Assembly (NCBI GenBank): GCA_025594325.1
Contig: JANHCV010000014.1
Location: 806,001 to 870,000, forward strand
Source: Blastocladiella emersonii ATCC 22665
Lineage: Eukaryota; Blastocladiomycota; Blastocladiomycetes; Blastocladiales; Blastocladiaceae
Direction: 5' to 3'
DNA length: 64,000 nucleotides
The notes under the pieces are model-generated. The model did not search any database, was not told the DNA's origin, and worked only from the letters and a program-made list of their open reading frames with translations. Position numbers and translations under genes: made by a program. How positions within the stretch are numbered: position 1 is the stretch's first letter; every line of letters begins with the position of its first letter. This document shows, piece after piece, positions 12,137-24,900 of this stretch.

Positions 12137-12178
12137 AACCGAACCAGGGCCGGTTTTCGGCCCCGATCCGGTTCGGTT
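12137..12178. other. Perfect nested hairpin next to the left subterminal array
   Basis: AACCGAACC (12137-12145) pairs with GGTTCGGTT (12170-12178). Inside it GGGCCG (12147-12152) pairs with CGGCCC (12158-12163), leaving a 5-nt loop and a small asymmetric bulge. An A-run precedes it. It could be a processing or termination structure for the element. Confidence 0.6.
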
Positions 12179-12483
12179 CTCACAGGACGCGCCGCTCGCG
12201 ACCTGGCGCCCGATCGGGTCGCAGATGCAGAGCAAGCGGCGCACACGGTCGAGCAGGATGAGAGAAATGAGGTTGCATTGGTGGCAGCGAGGGTGAGGGG
12301 AGGAGGTGCGGCAGAGCGCCGAGGCAACGACGGGACGGTGGTGGCGATGAGGTAGTGCTACGGGCGACGGTGACGCGTCAGTGCATGGTCGCGGTCGCCG
12401 GACGGAAGGGGACGCGTACCTTGAGCGCGGAACGGGCTTGATACGCGGTGCGGCGCCTGGACACGCACTCATGCGGTCGAGTG

Positions 12484-12534
12484 AGTCGCGTTGCGCGTCG
12501 AGTCGCGTTGCGCGTCGAGTCGCGTTGCGCGTCG
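12484..12534. repeat. Three tandem copies of a 17-bp unit
   Basis: AGTCGCGTTGCGCGTCG is repeated three times without interruption inside the CACAGTG-ended element. The surrounding 12.5-13.4 kb is GC-rich and holds no convincing gene. Confidence 0.75.
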
Positions 12535-14140
12535 AGGCGCGCGAGCAGACGGCGTACCGTGTTGCCGCGTGGCTAGGCGGCGGGACCCGCGGCACGGCGG
12601 GTGCAGGGGCGCTCGAGGTGCTATACGACAAGAGGCGAGTCGGAGACGCGCTGGCCGCGGGACCGAGCCGAGCGAGCGTACCCGCGACGTGGACTCGAGC
12701 CGCGTGGCGGCTGCAGACGGGCGGCTCGAGCCAGTCCACCACCGCTCTCTACAGTCGGGCGCGGTGAGACCGAGGCTCGCGGAACTGACGCGCAGCCAGC
12801 AGCGTACCGTGTGGCGCGCGGCCAGGTCGATGGCCTGGCACGCGTGAGTCGAAGGGCTCGAGACCGCGGACTCGGACGCGCGCGCGGCCGGCTACAAGCG
12901 CCGCTCAGTCGTTAGTCCCGCTGGTTCGTGTGCGTGCGGCTGGCGCCGCGACGGGTGCGGCTCTTCGCGCTGCGCCGTGCCCTGTCGCTGCATGACAGCG
13001 CGCGGGTGGAACCAGCGCACGACAGCGCGTCGCGCGCGCGTGAGACACGCGCACGCGTGGCGGCGACACGATGGCGGCGAGACAGCACCCACGGCGCCAT
13101 AACGGCGGGACGGCTCGCGCGGTACAGCGCGGTGGTGAGCGTCGCTGGCGGCAGTGTGCGGGGCTCGCACCGCGACGTTCAGTGCGACTGGAGCCAAGCG
13201 CGACGACGGCGAGCGCGACGCAACGAGGGGCAGCGAGGGGGCGGCGGGGCGTACCCGGTGACGGCGGCCGGCGAGAGTGCCGTGCTGCGAGGGTATAGAG
13301 TACATCGTTGCGGGTCGGATGCATTGAGAGAGCGGGAGCGGGAGCGGCCGCCGCGCGGCGACAAGTCCTGAGACCGCCGGCCGACGCGCGCCGAGTCACC
13401 AGCCCGGTCACGTCACGTGCCGATGACCCCCACGTGTTTTCTGGACGCGTCTCGCAGCCCCTTTCGCAGGCCGCCGAGCTACAATTCCCCGAAGCCGACG
13501 CTGAGCTCGCTAGGAGTAGTGAGAAGACAACAATCTGCGCGCGTGGAACGAGGAGGAACAAAGTCGAGGCAAGGGCAGCCCCGCGGCCCGGACAGCAGTC
13601 GCGCAGGCTCACTTCCACCACGACGCCCGGGTGGAACGGGCGGGTCATCCTCGGATTTCCCTTCGTTGGCAGTGAGCCTCTCGTTGCGGTGGTTGCTGAG
13701 GTCGTTCGCCGGGTCCCGCAACACGTCCTCGTCCGCGACGCGCCTGCCAGGTAGTCCTCGAGCCGGGCTGAGAAACTGATCGTTATCGCAAGCTCCGATC
13801 AAGAAGCACTCGATGCGGATTATCCCCTTGTCCGCGCGGAGCGGGCGTGGCGAGGGCGAACAGGCACGTCGTTGCAGTGGCGTCGAGCGAACGAGTTCCC
13901 TCGCCCGCCTCAGCTCGTTCACTCGCCCCTCCACCTAACTCGCACGGTTGTCGCATGCCTCAGATGATACTTGATGCAATGTATTCAGAATATGAACTTG
14001 ACAGGATTGCGTCAAATTTATGCCGTTTTGCGAGACTGGAGCGCTACGCCCCGCCCGCTGCACAAGCGTCGTCGGCTGCCCTAGTGAGGCCGCGTGTACG
14101 GCTCGCGCGCAACGCACTATGCGCCCATTCCATGAGCTAG

Positions 14141-15096
14141 ATCAGTCGCATTCGCTCGGACTCGTCGATTTTCGAGTTAGCTATCTTCCATGAGCTGGCG
14201 GTGACCACGTCGCAAACGGCCCACGCAGCGCTCGAAACAGCGCCATCAACAACTCTGACCGACTTGGCCGTGAAACAGCAGCCTTTGCTTGCGAGCCTCG
14301 AAAAGCCCCTGGACCGCGCTTACTTGTCTGAACCGCTTGTTCACGACCCCGAACTCAAGCACAAAGAAATTCACTTTCGAAGCTCCTCGAACCTGCGCTG
14401 GGTGCTTTCTGAACTCTTAGTAGTGCTGTGGTATTCAGCCCGATTCTGCAGGCATGGTATCAGCAACTCGGTCTTGACTGGAAGCTGCAGCAGGACATGC
14501 TTCAGTTGGGCACCAGCCTGACCGTTTGCGTCTTCAAGAATGGAAAGCTTCGCGGCGTTCCGCTCCAGAGCCGCTCGCATTCCCTCCTCCGCGCCATCAT
14601 TCCACGCGCGCTCGCCGAGGATCTCATTCTCAAGCACGCGCTATTTGAGCGCGCCCTCGCTCCAGTTACACGACTCTCCATGGTTTTCCTTAATTGCCCA
14701 CGCGACCCGCTTCTTCAACATGGCCGGTATGGTGTACGCGATCCTCCGCCCTCTCACTCTCATGGGCCTGCACGATTCGAATTATCGGCAGCCAAGCGCA
14801 AGCGATTCGAGGACGCCGACATTTCCTTGGCCGCGTACTCTGACGCTCCGGTGATTGTCTTGCCCGTGCGCGCGATCCGCGACCGCATCTGCGCGTGTCC
14901 ATTGAACGAGCTCAAGGACAGCAAAGTGCCTATCGGAACGATGGTGTGGATCGCGGCCCACATCTCGATCCCGTACAGCTCGCACGAAATCGATCTCGCG
15001 GGCACGGGCGACCCGAACCTGCTTCCGCCAGAGGAACGCGCTGCGCTCATGGATGAGAACGACGCGAGTGACGAAGGTGATCTGAACGATGTTTGA
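14141..15096 (+). CDS. Unrecognised multi-exon gene inside the CACAGTG-ended element
   Basis: An open frame from about 14141 to 14401 joins in phase 0 across a 50-nt intron (14402-14451, GTGCTT...CTGCAG) to 14452-15096, ending TGA. The reading runs ...SSNLRW/AWYQQLGLDWKLQQD... The product is over 300 aa, with a mostly helical middle and an acidic C terminus (ENDASDEGDLNDV). TAG directly before 14141 may be a splice acceptor, so an upstream exon is likely. I recognise no transposase signature. It may be element-encoded cargo or a very divergent transposase. Confidence 0.4.
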
Positions 15097-15329
15097 GTGC
15101 ATAAATTAATTTTCTGTCGTCGTTCATCGATTGGGCATATTCCGTGATGGAAGCACTGATTTTAAGCTCACCCCAAGTCTAGCTTCATAATTTCCTTGGT
15201 CCGGGTAAACAGGGTTTCCCAGCGTAAACAGGTGGTAAACAGCCTTTACCGGCGTAAACTGGGTTTACCGGGCTGTTTACCTCCTGTTTACCAACTTGGG
15301 GAAACGCTGTTTACCGGCTGTTTATTTGG

Positions 15330-15342
15330 CTTTTTCACTGTG
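15330..15342 (-). repeat. Right terminal inverted repeat (13 bp)
   Basis: CTTTTTCACTGTG, the exact reverse complement of the left end at 11765-11777, followed by TCT as on the left side. Confidence 0.8.
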
Positions 15343-16452
15343 TCTGCGTCAACGTATGAGCTCGCACGCGCTATCTATCATCTCTCCTGCGCAACTCGTT
15401 CGGGAGGAGTCTCGGGTCGTGATGGTGGGCGTGATGGTCGACGCTGCGGGCCTCGCGACTCCACGGGCCGCTCGACCCGATCGCAGGACGCGGTTGGTTT
15501 GCGAACCGATCGGCGAGATTCGCGGCCCTGGCGATTCTGTCGTGCTTGAACTCCTCGGCGTCGAGCCGTCCTCCCAAGAGACGCGTGCACGTCGCGATGT
15601 GGTTGCTCGAGCAATGCGCACGGCCGAGTTTGACTCGTGACGGACTTCGCTCGTCAAGCTGACTTCGATAGCCACATCAAGCTCGTATTAAGCTATCAGA
15701 GCGTACGCCACGGGGATGCCCATCCAGGACATGGCAGAACCGGCGAACGTGGCGGCGGGACCCCTGGTCGGCTGACGCGACGAGTGGTCGCACGCTCAGC
15801 TCACGTCCAGCGACGGCGATGCACTCCATGAAGTGATCCAGGTCGACGTACATGTGGATCTCGTGTCGCGGCGTGCGCGTGACGTACCGCGTCATGGAAT
15901 TCTAGAGCTTCACGTCGGCGTGTGTTTGACACGCTGTGCCGCGGGATGCGACGCTGGCCGCGAACGCGGCTTTGGGACGCGTCTTGGTAGCGTAGGCAAG
16001 CGTCCGACTGTCACTGACGCGTACCCGAGGCTTCAAACAGCTGAGCGACCTTGTACTGTTCCGGTTGAGACCCGTCACACTCGCCGTTGGCCTCATAAAT
16101 TAACCCCAGCTTGACTGAGGCGCGCAGTCACTTGTCGCGGTCAGACAAAGACCATGCTCCGTGACGCGTGAATCGCTATGAGCAGCGCCGCCGTATAAAA
16201 CCAGCTGGATTGCTGAACACCATCAATGTGACGTAGCAGTGTGGGCAAGTAAATGACGCGGTGGAACCTGTACGGCTCCGCCGCGTTGACAGGAATATCA
16301 ATCAGTCGCGCAACGTGCAGTACCCCAGGGCGAAGCTAACGACGTTTTTAAATGCATTCTGAAACAAGATTTAGTAGTTTACGGAGAAAGGTGCCCTTAA
16401 TCGTCCGTCAGTCGCGTTGATTGGCGCAACTTGCGTGCAAGTCGTCATGAAC
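15343..16452. other. Region between the two transposon-like elements
   Basis: Contains one protein-like plus-strand frame at about 15356-15640 that begins ATGAGCTCGC just past the right terminal repeat and has no recognised domain. The remaining 800 bp show nothing I can support. Confidence 0.35.
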
Positions 16453-16475
16453 GACGCCATCGCCGAAACGGCTCC
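16453..16475 (+). repeat. Left 23-bp inverted repeat
   Basis: Starts GACGCCATCGCC and ends GGCTCC. It is the exact reverse complement of 20450-20472. Confidence 0.75.
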
Positions 16476-16926
16476 GGCTGCGCGACCCTTTGCGCAAAGG
16501 GGTTTGCGCAAACCCGGCCGCGGCGCCAGCTTAAGTGGCGCAGGGGTTTGCGCAAAGGGTCGCGCGAACCGGGTCGGTGCCCTCGCCATCTCCAAGTACC
16601 CGCTCCCCACGCACGCATCGACCAGTATGAACCATGAATTTTCTGCTCCGGCGACTTGATGCAACCTATTTATGAGCGATTGCCTGAGACTTTGACGCGG
16701 TGAAGAGAGGTTTTGCGCTTCGACTCGTGTTCGACCCGTGAGACTGCGTCGCTCGCGAGCGCGAAACGCGTAAAGTCACCGATGCGGCAGCGAGAGTGAT
16801 GATCTGAGAGAACGAGGTCATGTATTTCGACCAGTGGCGCCCGCCACGCGCCGCAGCTCGTTCTCGTCGCGAATACTGCAAGGGACGGCGCTCGCTACGC
16901 GCCGCCGCGGGACCCGATCGGGTCCC

Positions 16927-18404
16927 CTACACCACCACCTCGAGCAGGTCGCGCTCCCACAGGTACGCCATGAGCGCGGCCGACCCCGCGCAGTCGAACG
17001 GGTTGAGCAGCCACTCCCTGTACTCGCTCTCGAGCAGGGCGTTGCCTGCGCCCGAACGCGTGGGCGCTGCGGGCCGGTCGTAGTTGGGCACGACGTGGAC
17101 AAAGGTCTGGAAGGCCGCCACGTCCACGGCATGGTAGCGGCCGAGACCCATCCCCGGCACCGCGGGATGCAGGGCGAGGACCTGCACCGGGATGTTCTTC
17201 TACTTTTTGCTGCCGCCTGACGCGTCGTCCTGGACGCGGAACTGCTCGACGATGGCCACGTCGTGCTCGGTGCCGTTGTGCGTGAAGTGCAGCGCGGCGG
17301 CTAGCTTCCCGACGCGGTACTTCTTGTCCGACGTGAGATACTACCGTACGCGAGAAAGCAGATGTTAGCGACCGAAGGATTCGGGTGCGAGCACACAGCA
17401 AGCAGTGTATCATGACCCAGTTCGCGTGCGCCTTGCCACGGATCGGGAACTGGCACTTGCCCGCGAGCTGCTCGTTGCGGAACCCGCCGAGCGAGAAGGC
17501 CTCGAACGAGATTGCCTTGGACATGAAGAGCTACACGCGGAACGATGCGGGAGCGTCAGCTTCAAGTGTTTGCGATACAGTTCGCGCGCACGCGAGTACC
17601 TTGCCGTCGTCGGGACGCATGAGCGGATCGTCGGCCGCGCGCTGCGCCGAGAGTCCAGCGTCCTCGGCCAGGTAACCATGGAGGATCTGGGCGAGGAACG
17701 GGGTCCGGGTCGAGAGCTGGTCCATGCTCGAGCTCGCGGTCGTGCCAAACGAGAAGTGTTCCTCGCGCCCAGGACCAAACTTGATGAGGTCAAACGTTGT
17801 CACCTTGAGCGTGGTCAGGCGCACGCCGGCCAGGTTGTTGAAGACCTCGTCCATGCCCTCGTATTCTTATGATGCGATCGCGACGATGTGAGCGTTAGTG
17901 GTGCTCCACGGCGCGCGAGAGTGAGCGAATCTGTACTGCGGGGTCGCACTCCGTTACGAGCGCGCGCGCGATCGCCTGCAGGGCCTCGCACGAGGCCACG
18001 CGCGGAAACATCTGCTCGGTCGAGGTCGCTGTGTGGTTTGTGAACTTGGCTAGGATTTTGGCGTTGAACTTGTGCAAGCGCTCCATTGCCTCGGTCGACA
18101 GGATCGTGGTGGGACCGAAGCGCTTGATGAACTCGACGTACTCGCTCAGGTAGTGGTACTTGAGCGTGTGGGTCATGGTGTAGTCGTTGAGGAGCGCGCG
18201 CACACACGCGCGGCGAGCGGCCTGGCCGAACCAGCCGAGGGCCAGTTCGGCGTACTCGAGCGACCGGTCACTCGGCGCTGATCCGCGGAGCAGAGTGCAG
18301 TGGAGCTCATAGAGCGTGAGAACTTTGAACTTGACGAGTTCCGACGGCGAGATCGGGGCTGTGTGAGCGCAGACACACGGATTTGACCGTTCCAGGCATA
18401 GCAA
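16927..18404 (-). pseudogene. Plavaka/KDZ-family transposase C-terminal half, decayed
   Basis: Three open blocks (18404-17895, 17854-17531, and about 17524-16927) read in order. The first carries LKYHYLSEYVEFIKRFGP and TILSTEAMERLHKFNAK, then FTNH...EQM, matching the H-Y-x-E-F-I-x-x-F-G...T-E...E-R-L-H...A-K...TNH...QM region that I know from fungal Plavaka/KDZ transposases. The last carries a conserved C-terminal end (VDVAAFQTFVHVVPNYD...NPFD). An in-frame TAG lies at 17200-17202 (GSKK*KNIPVQ) and the N-terminal half is not recognisable upstream, so the copy looks dead. Gaps between blocks may be introns. Confidence 0.6.
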
Positions 18405-20170
18405 GAGGTAGAGCTCGACATTTCAGGTCGGTTGCATAGAGTCGCAAGATAGGTTTGCATGGTGCGTCGAGCGGTGAGGGAGGCGAGGGACGCGAAGGTC
18501 ATGCCACGTGATGCTTCCGCCCTTCGCCGATCCTTCTTCAGCGCGCGCGTTGGGCGCGGATGGCTGCCGCTCCCGCCGAACCGCCAAGTCCCCGCCCGAC
18601 CCCACCCACCACCATGCATTCGACGCACCCATCCCCTCCCCATCGCATGCAGCCCTGCCCGTACGTCGCTCGCACCGCGTCGGCCACGGCGGCGCCCGTG
18701 TCGTGCGGCCGCCTTCGCCGCGTCGCTCGCCGTGTCCAAGTCGTGCCCGCCACCTCCACGCTCGTCTAAGACGACGGCCCGACCCCCGAGACGTGCTTGG
18801 TCCAACCAAGGAGACGTACGTCGCCGCTGCGGCGGTGCATCCGCGTCGTGCTGAGTCGGCGCGAGCGCGCGTTTCCCGTCGACTCATCCGCCCCACTTCC
18901 GCCCTTCCCCTCGACACTCATCGACCTCGCCACGCGCGGGACCGCTGCCGATCGTCCTCCGCGGCGGATCGGCTCGGTTGCGCCCTTCATCACCCCCTAA
19001 TCACTCGCCGCCCTGCTGTGCCGCTCGAACACCGCTCACTTGTTCCCCACGTCGCCCCACGTTTTCAGATCTCCACCCACCGGGCGCTCGTGCTGACCCG
19101 CGCCAAGCGCGCCTCGTCCGACACTATCGACCACCTCGGTGACGCGTGCAAGGTCGAGCTCCCGACGCGACCAAGTTGTTCGACAAGGGCCTCGCCAAGC
19201 GCGTGCACGGCTGCGTTCGACAAGGTGTGCGCGTGTATCGCCGCGGCCACGGTGCGACCCGGGTTCTGACCCGCCATCGGCCGTGTAGCGACACCGTGAA
19301 CACGTCGCCGTGATCAAGGCCGCCAAGCTGCTCCGCGATGCGGTACGCTTTCTCACTCGCTGTGGGCGTCTGCGCCGCCCGGACCTCGTGGCCGCCGTCG
19401 CCCGCGCGCCCACGGTGCCGTCAAGGCCGAGATCGACAAAATCACCGGCTGCACTGCCATGGTCACCAAGGACGCGTCCGCGACGGCCGTCAAGACCTCG
19501 GGCAACGTCAACCACGGCCCCGACCATGGCCATCGGCTTCCTCGCACCCGCCAAGGTGTTCGAGGCCGAGTACAGCGAGATCCAGGGCATGCTCGATCAC
19601 GGTGCGTTCTCGACCTGGTCCGCGGCCTAGGATGCGCGCTTCGAGCCCCTCGCTAACACGCACGTACGCGTCTCACTGCAGATCAAGCGGCAGCTTGCTG
19701 GCGCCAACATCGACAAGACCAAGGTCCTCGACTCGCTGCAGTGCAAGGACAAGTCCCCCTCGGCTACGAGGACCACGCGGTACGTCTCGCGCGCACCGCC
19801 CCTCTCTCTCTCCGCGTCGCTGACCTTGCGCCCCTCCGCACCAGGGCAACGACACTCGGCGGCGCAGAAGTCCAAGCCCGACTCGCTGCGACGGTCGGTG
19901 ACCGTGGCCATCGCCGACGCCAAGTGCGAGATCACGTCACTCAAGGAGATCAAGGGCGCCAGCCTCCGCGCGGCCATCAAGCGCACCCGCTCAGCCCGAT
20001 CAAGATCGACTCCCACGTCGAAGGTGGGCGGGCGGCCACGGGTCAGCGGCATCGAGACCGAGCTCAAGCACTCGTTCCCGCACATCAAGGAGTGGTGGCG
20101 ACGGCGGCCGCGGAAGAGCCCGGGCCGCGAGCGCCGGCCGGGCGCGGCGGCGGCCGCGCGCAGGGGCGTA
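18405..20170. other. Interior of the second element, no gene recognised
   Basis: GC-rich sequence with many overlapping frames. Fragments such as DAKCEITSLKEIKGASLRAAIKR (plus strand near 19920) look protein-like but are interrupted and unassigned. This is where the N-terminal transposase half would be expected on the minus strand. Confidence 0.35.
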
Positions 20171-20449
20171 TTATGATTGATACAGAGCTATTATTCGAAT
20201 CGGTCTATCGGAATGCCTATCAGGGTGAGCACGTGATTCTATATTGAGGCGCAGCGCGTCTGGCGGCGCGAATCAGGCGCGACCACTTGCGCCAACGTTT
20301 GCGCGAACCGAGGCCCTGGTTTGCGCATACATGGGGTCTCGATGGTGCCCAACATCGGCCCCCTTTGCGCAAACCCTCGCGCAACGGGTCGCGCAAGGGG
20401 GGTTCGCGCAAGGGTTTGCGCCAACCGATGCGCAAAGGACCAATGGCTG

Positions 20450-20472
20450 GGAGCCGTTTCGGCGATGGCGTC
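20450..20472 (-). repeat. Right 23-bp inverted repeat
   Basis: Starts GGAGCCGTTTCGG and ends ATGGCGTC. It is the exact reverse complement of 16453-16475. Confidence 0.75.
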
Positions 20473-21054
20473 CCCTCCGGACCACGCGTCGCCTTGACAT
20501 GCGCTTGCGAGCCCAAACTTGGCTTACCGTTCGTAATCGTAAGAAGAGCAGCTCGATTTTAACTACAAGGCCGAGTTTCCATGGCGAGCAAGAGGTTATC
20601 GTGAGCCGGGAGTAGGGTCGAACGGCGAGTCAGCATTCTGACGCCATCAACTGTCACAGTTGACTGAACAGGACGCGCCGCTCGGCAAAAAAGGACCCAT
20701 TTGCGATATTTGAGCATTAATCTGTGATACACATCAATAAAGGGACCACTGACTTTCTTATTGGCGCACGGCGACGAGGCGAGAGCGCTACACGCGGAAG
20801 CGCAAGCTAGAGAGACTCATTGCCGTCAGACCGCTCGCGGCATGAGGTAGCCGGTGCAGCAGCAAACGCGAGCCGTGCGTGCTGAGCTCCGAACGTTAGG
20901 CACCGAGTGTAACGCTTCGCTGAGGCGTACACGGCGGAACGGAAACGATCGCCAACGCCACCAAAGAAAGACTCAAGTCCAGCAGAATGGCGTTTGGATG
21001 CTAACAATACATGTTTGACGCCAAATCAGGCGCGTGATTATCGTCAAGCCGACG
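20473..21054. other. Unique sequence outside the left palindrome arm
   Basis: About 580 bp between the second element and the inverted duplication. It is AT-richer than its neighbours with no gene, RNA or repeat that I can support. It supplies whatever 3' flank the left FUR1 copy uses. Confidence 0.45.
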
Positions 21055-21056
21055 GC

Positions 21057-21982
<926 letters not shown>

Positions 21983-24900
21983 TCACGAGGGCGAGTGGCT
22001 TGGACCGCGAGACACTTCCGTCTCATTGAAGGGGTGCACGAGCGCACGCACCAGCTCGCGCGTATCCGTCGCCATCTTGTCGCGGTACACGCGCCCGCGG
22101 TAGGTCAGCGGGACCGCCGCCAACCCGCCCGCGGAGTGCACGAGCGGCACCGCGTCGACCGCGTCCAGCGCCTTGACGACGCGGGAATCGTGCTCGTGCA
22201 GCCGCGCCGTGATCGCCGCCCGCGCCGCCGCCTCGGGAAGCCGCGCGTCGGACCGGTCCGTCCAGAACCGCAGCGGCTGCGACGCGCGGTACTCGAACGC
22301 GATCCACTCGCCCAGCACCCGCTCGCGCGCGAGGACGGCGGTCGCCGCGGTCTCCCAGCACCGCACGGCAGCGAGCTGGGTGTCGAGCGGCTCACGCCCG
22401 TACACGACGGCGAGGCGCAGGCGGTCCGAGAGCGTGAACCCGAGCCGGAACGCGACCCGGTCGAACCGCTTGGCGAGCGACTCGGCGTCGATGGTCTCAT
22501 TGTTGTCGGCTTCGGTGGGTTCCGTCGGGTCCTCGAGCTCGGGATCCTCATCGTGGGGTGAGGCGGGACGCGAAGCAGCGGAGGCGGAACGGCGGCGGCG
22601 GCGGACCTGCAGCTTGACGCGCCGTTCGCGCCCGCGGTGCACCTCGTCGTGCAGGTCATCGTCGCCCGACCCGGACCCGACGCTCGTGTCGTCCTCGTCG
22701 TCGTCGTACCCGGTCCCAGCACGCACGGGCGACGGCAGCGGCGACATGACCTCGAGCGCGCGCGTGCTCCACTCGCCGCGCGCGAACGGCACCGCCTCCT
22801 CCTCCTCTCCACCACCGTCGCCCAGATCAGAGTCGGACTCGGAGCCCGACACCCCCAAATTCTCCACACAGGCGTCACCCGCCGAGACCGCCGCCGACAC
22901 GGGCCGCTGTCCCGACCCGCCCATGATGAAATCGTTGCGGAACCGGCCCGCGAACGCGCGGTACCCGTCGGCCGTGAGCCGCGACTTGCGCACGCGGTAC
23001 GTCGTCTGCGGAATGTACCCGCCGAAATTGTACCGCGAGTTTTCGGGCTTCGACGTCGGCACGCGCGCCATGGCCAGCGCGCGGTGCCGCGCAAACTCGT
23101 CGGCCGTGACGTGCAGCTCGTGCGCCGAGACGTGCCGCGGCATCATCTGGATCCGGTGCTGGATCGTGCGGGTCTCGGTGACGGTGCCGCGGGTCCCGTT
23201 CGTCGCGACCGACGCGCGGGATAAACCGCGGTCCTCGGTGCCCGGAATGAGCGAAGCGGCCAGCGAGTCGGCGGGGATTGCAGGGAACCCGCGCGCCGAG
23301 GGCGACTCGCCCAGCAGCAGCTGCCCGCCCGTCACCGACTGCATGATCTCGTCGAACAGCTCCTCGACCTCCTGCGCGCGCGACAGCTGGTTGTCGAGGT
23401 CGAGGTCGCGGCCCGTGTTTGCAGGGGAGCGGTGCCGGTCCGCGTCGTCGGCCGACTCGTCGTTGATCCAGTGCACCATCGACAGCACGTCTGACACGAT
23501 ACGCCCGTGCGGCTCGCGGTGCGACAGCCGAGGTGGGCCGATGCCTGTGATGAGCGACTTGGGTGTGGTGGTGCGTGGTGTGTCGTCGTCGTTGGTGGAT
23601 GAAGGGAACGAGTGAAGGCGGACGCTAGGCGGTGCAATGGCGTTGACGCTGCGGCGGTCGCGCATCTCGGCCTCGCTCGCGGGTGCCGGAAACGACGAGG
23701 ACGCTGACGGGTCTGTCGCGGGTGCGGCAGCCTGAGCTTGAGCGGACGCGAGTTGGGCGGCGACAGATTGCGCTGCACCAGCAGTCACGGTCCGTGGCTC
23801 AGTGAGGTGCTTCTCGGCCTTGACGGCGAGGCGGTACAGCTCGCCCGAGTCCGAGTGCGTGGCACCAGCCCCAGCCGCACCGACAGGACGGCGACGCTGC
23901 ATGGCGTGCTCGAGGTACCGCGGCTGCGGGGTCGGGGCGAGGGCCACGTACTCGCGGTCCGAGTGCCGCAGAAACGACGCCATGAGCAGCGGGTCCTCGG
24001 GGATCGGCTCCTGCTCGGGCACCTCGAGGTCGGCAAAATCGGACGTGGGAGCACCGTCACCCGAAGCAGGTGCGGTAAAGTCGAGGGTCGCGGCGCGAGG
24101 GAAGCGCGGGTTGTAGCGGCGCCGCTGCGGCGACGACGCGGCCTGCGTACGAGCACCGCCGACGGTGGAGCGGACGCGGACAGCAGCCTCAGGAGACAAT
24201 GCGCGCAAACCCTCGCGCGAGTAGCCCGCCTCGGACAACCGCGTCTGCAGAGCGTGCTGCGCGCGCAGCTCGCGCTGGACCTCGGCCGTGATCCGCCGCT
24301 TCTCGTGCAGCAGCGCGACGCCGCGCGGCATGGGCGTCTCGAGCTGCGACAGCTGGACGTGCGCCAGCAGGTGCCGCTGCGCGTGGTCGGCGATCGCGGC
24401 CGCGTCGACGCGCTCGGGCGGGACGGGCGCGGGCGGCGGCGACGTCGTACGCCGGATCGCGGCGCCCTGCGCGCTCAGCCACGCCAGGTGCACGGGGCGG
24501 ATCCCTCTGACCAAATCGCGGCGAAAGGCGTGCAGCGTGCGCTCGACGGTCGGCGCGTGCGGCAGCGCGGCCTGCAGGCAGTGGCCGACGTACAGGTCGC
24601 GGCACCGGTGCAGCGCATTGTCGCGCACCGCCCGTAAGTTGTCGGCGAGCGCGCGCACCGTGGCCGGGTCGCGCAGCGGGCGGCGCAGCGGCTTCACGTC
24701 GGCCGAGAAGCGCAGCGTGAACTCGGCGAGGAAGGCGTCGCGCTACGGTTCGTGGGTTGGTGATTAGTGGCGAGTCGAGTGCGGTGACTGAACAGAAAGA
24801 CGCACAAACTGGGCGCGGTCGGCGGGCGGCAGCCACTCGACGGCGTCAAAGTCGGAGAGCAGGTCCTGCGCGAGCGCGGCGATGCGCGCCTCCGTGTCGT

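Larger units (their letters stand above)
11765..15342. mobile_element. DNA transposon-like element with CACAGTG termini and GGTAAACAG subterminal arrays
   Basis: Perfect 13-bp terminal inverted repeats (CACAGTGAAAAAG at 11765-11777 and its reverse complement at 15330-15342) bound a 3,578-bp unit. TCT occurs on both sides (11762-11764 and 15343-15345) as a candidate 3-bp target duplication. Both ends carry many copies of GGTAAACAG and its complement, at about 11782-12117 and 15207-15325. A 3-bp target duplication plus repeated subterminal motifs is the pattern of CACTA/EnSpm-type elements. No transposase is recognised inside, so it may be non-autonomous or carry an unrecognised gene. Confidence 0.75.
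16453..20472. mobile_element. Second DNA transposon-like element with 23-bp inverted repeats and a decayed Plavaka/KDZ-type transposase
   Basis: A perfect 23-bp inverted repeat begins GACGCCATCGCC (16453-16475) and is matched at 20450-20472, bounding 4,020 bp. Just inside each end are palindromes TTTGCGCAAA (16489-16498, 16503-16512 and 16547-16556 on the left; related strings at about 20285-20440 on the right). The minus strand inside codes for transposase-like peptides. No clean target duplication is visible at the repeat edges, so the true ends may lie slightly outside. Confidence 0.65.

Noticed and set aside
12460-13400. Coding region in the GC-rich part of the CACAGTG element
   Set aside because: Frames are open on several strands at once, are Arg/Ala-rich and contain tandem repeats, which indicates composition rather than genes.
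20440-20480. Target-site duplication for the second element
   Set aside because: Sequences outside the 23-bp repeats share at most one base, so no duplication can be claimed.
22105-23615. Long Ser/Arg-rich frames opposite the CCDC87-like gene
   Set aside because: Antisense and frame-shifted shadows within the coding exon; the 1,062-aa frame has consistent splice sites and composition.
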